DNA from: Fragilaria crotonensis
Taxonomy: Eukaryota; Bacillariophyta; Fragilariophyceae; Fragilariales; Fragilariaceae
Assembly (NCBI GenBank): GCA_022925895.1
Contig: JAKSYS010000668.1
Coordinates: forward strand, 1 to 34,037
DNA length: 34,037 nucleotides
Reading direction: 5' to 3'
Below the pieces are notes generated by a model. The model did not search any database and had not been told where the DNA came from. It was given only the letters and a program-made list of their open reading frames with translations. A program made the translations under genes and the position numbers. Within the stretch, counting starts at the first letter, position 1; every line of letters begins with the position of its first letter. Below are positions 31,440 through 34,037 of the stretch, one piece after another.

Positions 31440-33699
31440 ATGGATCCTCAAGAAGAAGACAACACAGATGCTGCTTCCTCGACTCTGATTCATGGCTTGT
31501 CTTGTAGGTAGACATGGTGATGATGTTGCAAGCAATGACGAGTTTGGGGATGGACATGATGATGCTTCTTACCAGTTGAGTGATGCCGATGATGATCCAT
31601 CAGTTGTAGTCACACTGGTGAGGAATACTACAAAAAAGAGTACCGGGGGTGGACGCAGCATTCATCTGTGCTGGGAGCTCCTGTCTGATGAGACTGGACA
31701 GCACCTTGTTTCGCAGTCAAAGTGCAGATCTTGCATGATGATAGTTAAACATCACCGGAAGTCAGAGAAAGTGAAAGCTCATCTCAACAGTTGTCGTGAA
31801 TTTCGTCGTAAAATGGCTGATCTTCCTTCAATTGATGTCCCATCTTGGGTGACAATCCAGGGCAGGGCTGCGGCTGCTAAAAGCAGCACAAAGAGGAAGT
31901 GGACAAACCCAGCACCGCAAACAGCACCACCAGCAGACACCTTATATGATGTGGCGTCAACTCAAGCCAGCAACAGCAGTACCATTGCCTCAAGTCCATT
32001 TCCGATGCGGTCCTTGACTAAGATCCCGACTGCAGCTGCGGCTGTATAGTTGCAACAACACAGAAGTCAAAACAACGGACAATGAGGATTTTGTCATCCA
32101 CAGATGTCGCCAACTGATCATGCAGCTTTCCAGTCAAATCTTGCGATGCATATCTATATGACAGGGACCTCATTTGTTCGCGTCGAAGAGCAACATTTGC
32201 TCCTGGCTGCAAAACTCCGTCCTGATGTGCGTTTGCCATCACGACGGGACCTCAGTGGGAGGCTTCTGAATGGTGCACATAGTCAAGTCAAAGAAAGGTT
32301 GATGCTTGGTTGGCTCGCGACTTGTTTGCTTGCATCACCAGTGATGCATGGTCAAATATAAGAACGAGTCAGTAATTAACTACATGCTGGTCTCAGGCGA
32401 CATAAGTCTGTTCCTGGAGTCAAATTCAACAGGAGAAGATTCTCACACATCTGAATTTCTGGCTAATGATTTGAGTGCGTTATCAAAGCAGAGTGGTAAG
32501 ATTGCTGGTGCTATCATGGACAATACATCAGCGAATAAGCGAGCTTGGACACTCTTGAAGGCATTCCATCCAGACAAATTCTTTCAAGGATGTGTAGCTG
32601 GCTTACATCTTCTGGTGAAGGATATTCGCTGCCACAAAACCAAGCGCAACCACATTGAAGCTCGATATCAGACCTCTATCCTTTTGAATACCTGTTAACA
32701 TTTACTATGGAATGCAAGAAAGTTGTGAGTTCTTCCATAACCACCTCGCACCAAAGCATCAGTTGAAGTTGGCGCTACGCAAGGCAGGGCTCAAAATGCT
32801 AGTCCAAATGGCTCCAACAAGATGGGGTTCTCTCATCAACATGACAAAACACTGCACCGCAGAGGAAGTTTTGCTTCAGCTTGTTTCGAGTCGAGATTTT
32901 GTAAGGGGAACTGCAGCACAGAAGGCAGAACGCCAGGATATTCTTAATACTATCGGCAATCCCACTTTCGTTCCATATCTGTCAAAGATGATTGAGATGT
33001 TGAGTCCCATCGACAGTGCAATTGTCTACTATCAGTCAGACAGTGTTCCGATATCTGAAGTTTATTACGTTCTCATCCAAGTTACCATTGTCCATTCATG
33101 CAATGACCTTGATTAATGGCCCAGAGCGCCAATATATGCTTAATCTTGTCACGAAGCGAATGAGTTTCATGTATGGAGATGCACATGGCATTGCTTATGT
33201 GCTAGACCCTCGTTACTTGGGAATGGACATGTCCCCAGATCAGCGAATTGAAGTCGAGGATATGATATACAGTCATCCTACTTTGGGACCTTCAACAGCT
33301 GAATCGCAGGAGGCAATGGTGGTTGAATACACCAATTTCAGGATTGCAGCTTTGGAGATGCGGCGATGTGCCAGTCTAATGTTTCGCATGCTTCTATCAA
33401 GAAAGATAAGTGTTCTCATGTTCTGGATGTCCCATGGCGACGCTTGGCCAACTCTTCAAGTCTTGGCAAGGCAGGTCTTGAGTTTGGTGGCTTCCTCTGC
33501 CGCATCAGAGCGGAATTTTTCTACATTTGGGTTCATTCATTCGAAGCAAAGGAATTGTCTTAGCGAGGCCTCTGTTGAAAAGTTGGTTTACGTAAAACAA
33601 ACAACCTACAATTTACGAAGCAGCAGGGTGTGGCTGCAGCGTTTAAGCAGGATGATAGTAGTAGTAGCGATGATGGTTCTTAATTGTATCTTCAAGTAA
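31440..33699 (+). CDS. hAT transposase, frameshifted
   Basis: A likely start at 31440 reads MDPQEEDNTDAASSTLIHG, then the frame moves to the 31492-32049 ORF. A BED-like zinc finger gives KCRSCMMIVKHHRKSEKV and KAHLNSC (C-x2-C...H-x3-C). After frame changes come VATTQKSKQRTMRILSS, TDHAAFQSNLAMHIYMTGTS, the catalytic-core text DAWSNIKNESVINYM and FLESNSTGEDSHTSEF. GAIMDNTSANKRAWTLL and FFQGCVAGLHLLVKDI follow (the DUF659-like RNase H core). A middle part, MAPTRWGSLINM, leads to YVLDPRYLG, and the C-terminal dimerisation block SAASERNFSTFGFIHSKQRN, LSEASVEKLVYVK completes it. About five frame changes and one TAG (32047) interrupt it. It cuts and pastes the element using its subterminal repeats. 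Confidence 0.85.
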
Positions 33700-33939
33700 T
33701 CATGCAGCATTCAGTTTTGAACTTCCCTCATTTGCATTACTAGAGTGTAGGCGAGAGAATTTATGGAACAAGAACTCGGGTAGAGTAGAGTACTAGTAGT
33801 AGAGTAGTATAGTTCGATATATGCTGATATGTTGCAATGTTTCTACTGTATTTTGACGTTGTGGTATGGTTCTAGCAGTAGTACTGGTTACTGGAGTAGT
33901 CATCTAGCATTTCGCCGTGTTGAGCAAAACCACAGCAAA

Positions 33940-34017
33940 ACCCCAAAAACTAGTGGTTTTTGATCAAAAGACAAAAACCACTTCTCCGAGACGGTCGAGA
34001 AGTGGTTTTTCAGCCTG
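33940..34017. repeat. hAT right subterminal repeat cluster
   Basis: GTGGTTTTTGATCAAAAG with facing CAAAAACCAC forms an interrupted palindrome, and a further GAAGTGGTTTTT sits just inside the right terminus. CTTCTCCGAGACGGTCGAGAAG is itself a near dyad. Confidence 0.8.
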
Positions 34018-34025
34018 TCCACCAT
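34018..34025. repeat. hAT target-site duplication TCCACCAT (right)
   Basis: Exact copy of 31158-31165. Only 12 bases of flanking host DNA follow before the window ends. Confidence 0.85.
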
Positions 34026-34037
34026 ACATGGGACATG

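Larger units (their letters stand above)
31166..34017 (+). mobile_element. Complete hAT DNA transposon, 2852 bp
   Basis: Flanked by the 8-bp duplication TCCACCAT. The left end starts CAAGGCTGGCAGGGAG and the right end, on the opposite strand, CAGGCTGAAAAACC, so the short terminal inverted repeat is CA(A)GGCTG with one extra A on the left. Both ends carry several GTGGTTTTT subterminal motifs in both orientations, as expected for the BED-type DNA-binding domain of hAT transposases. The single gene inside has BED-like, DUF659-like and hAT_C dimerisation parts. Coding frame breaks make this copy non-autonomous if they are real. Confidence 0.88.

Overview
This window looks like nuclear DNA from a diatom or a close stramenopile relative. 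That is an inference from gene content; no marker gene is present. The clues are short spliceosomal introns (GT...AG, 66-192 bp) and a bilin reductase whose presequence carries an AFA plastid-targeting motif. There are also chitin-binding secreted proteins, one of them carrying a domain I know from diatom secretomes, a membrane-anchored FkbM methyltransferase, an LRR receptor-like protein, and two large eukaryotic transposons.

Layout. Bases 1-2800 hold a dispersed repeat, a badly broken flavin amine oxidase gene (+) and a broken EF-hand membrane-protein tail (-). An FkbM-type methyltransferase (-) follows at 2.9-4.1 kb. An unrecognised coding-like stretch (-) lies at 5.2-6.4 kb. A ferredoxin-dependent bilin reductase (+, 6.8-7.8 kb) and a two-exon quinolinate synthase NadA (-, 8.1-9.9 kb) converge. 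A complete Ty1/copia LTR retrotransposon occupies 10355-17934, with 388-bp LTRs differing at one base, AGTTG/CAACT ends and a CTAGA target duplication. From 18.2 to 29.9 kb come a GH18 chitinase with two CBM18 modules (-), an HCF164-like thioredoxin (+), a short-chain dehydrogenase (-), an LRR receptor-like gene (+) and a second CBM18 protein (-). The second CBM18 protein shares promoter, signal peptide, intron and first CBM18 with the chitinase but has a different C-terminal domain. After an AT-rich gene-poor kilobase, a complete hAT transposon fills 31166-34017, flanked by the 8-bp duplication TCCACCAT.

A cross-cutting feature is that nearly every gene is cut by single-base frame changes, yet family motifs stay readable when one hops frames. 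Several breaks sit at homopolymers exactly one base short. Together with near-identical LTRs, this suggests uncorrected sequencing or assembly indels rather than old decay for most genes. The amine oxidase and EF-hand tail, which also carry in-frame stops, look more like real pseudogenes.

The genes do not form an operon-like system. The most unusual items are the membrane-segment plus coiled-coil insert between Gag and protease of the copia element, the CBM18 duplication with domain swap, and the shared upstream module carrying a TGACGTCA palindrome.
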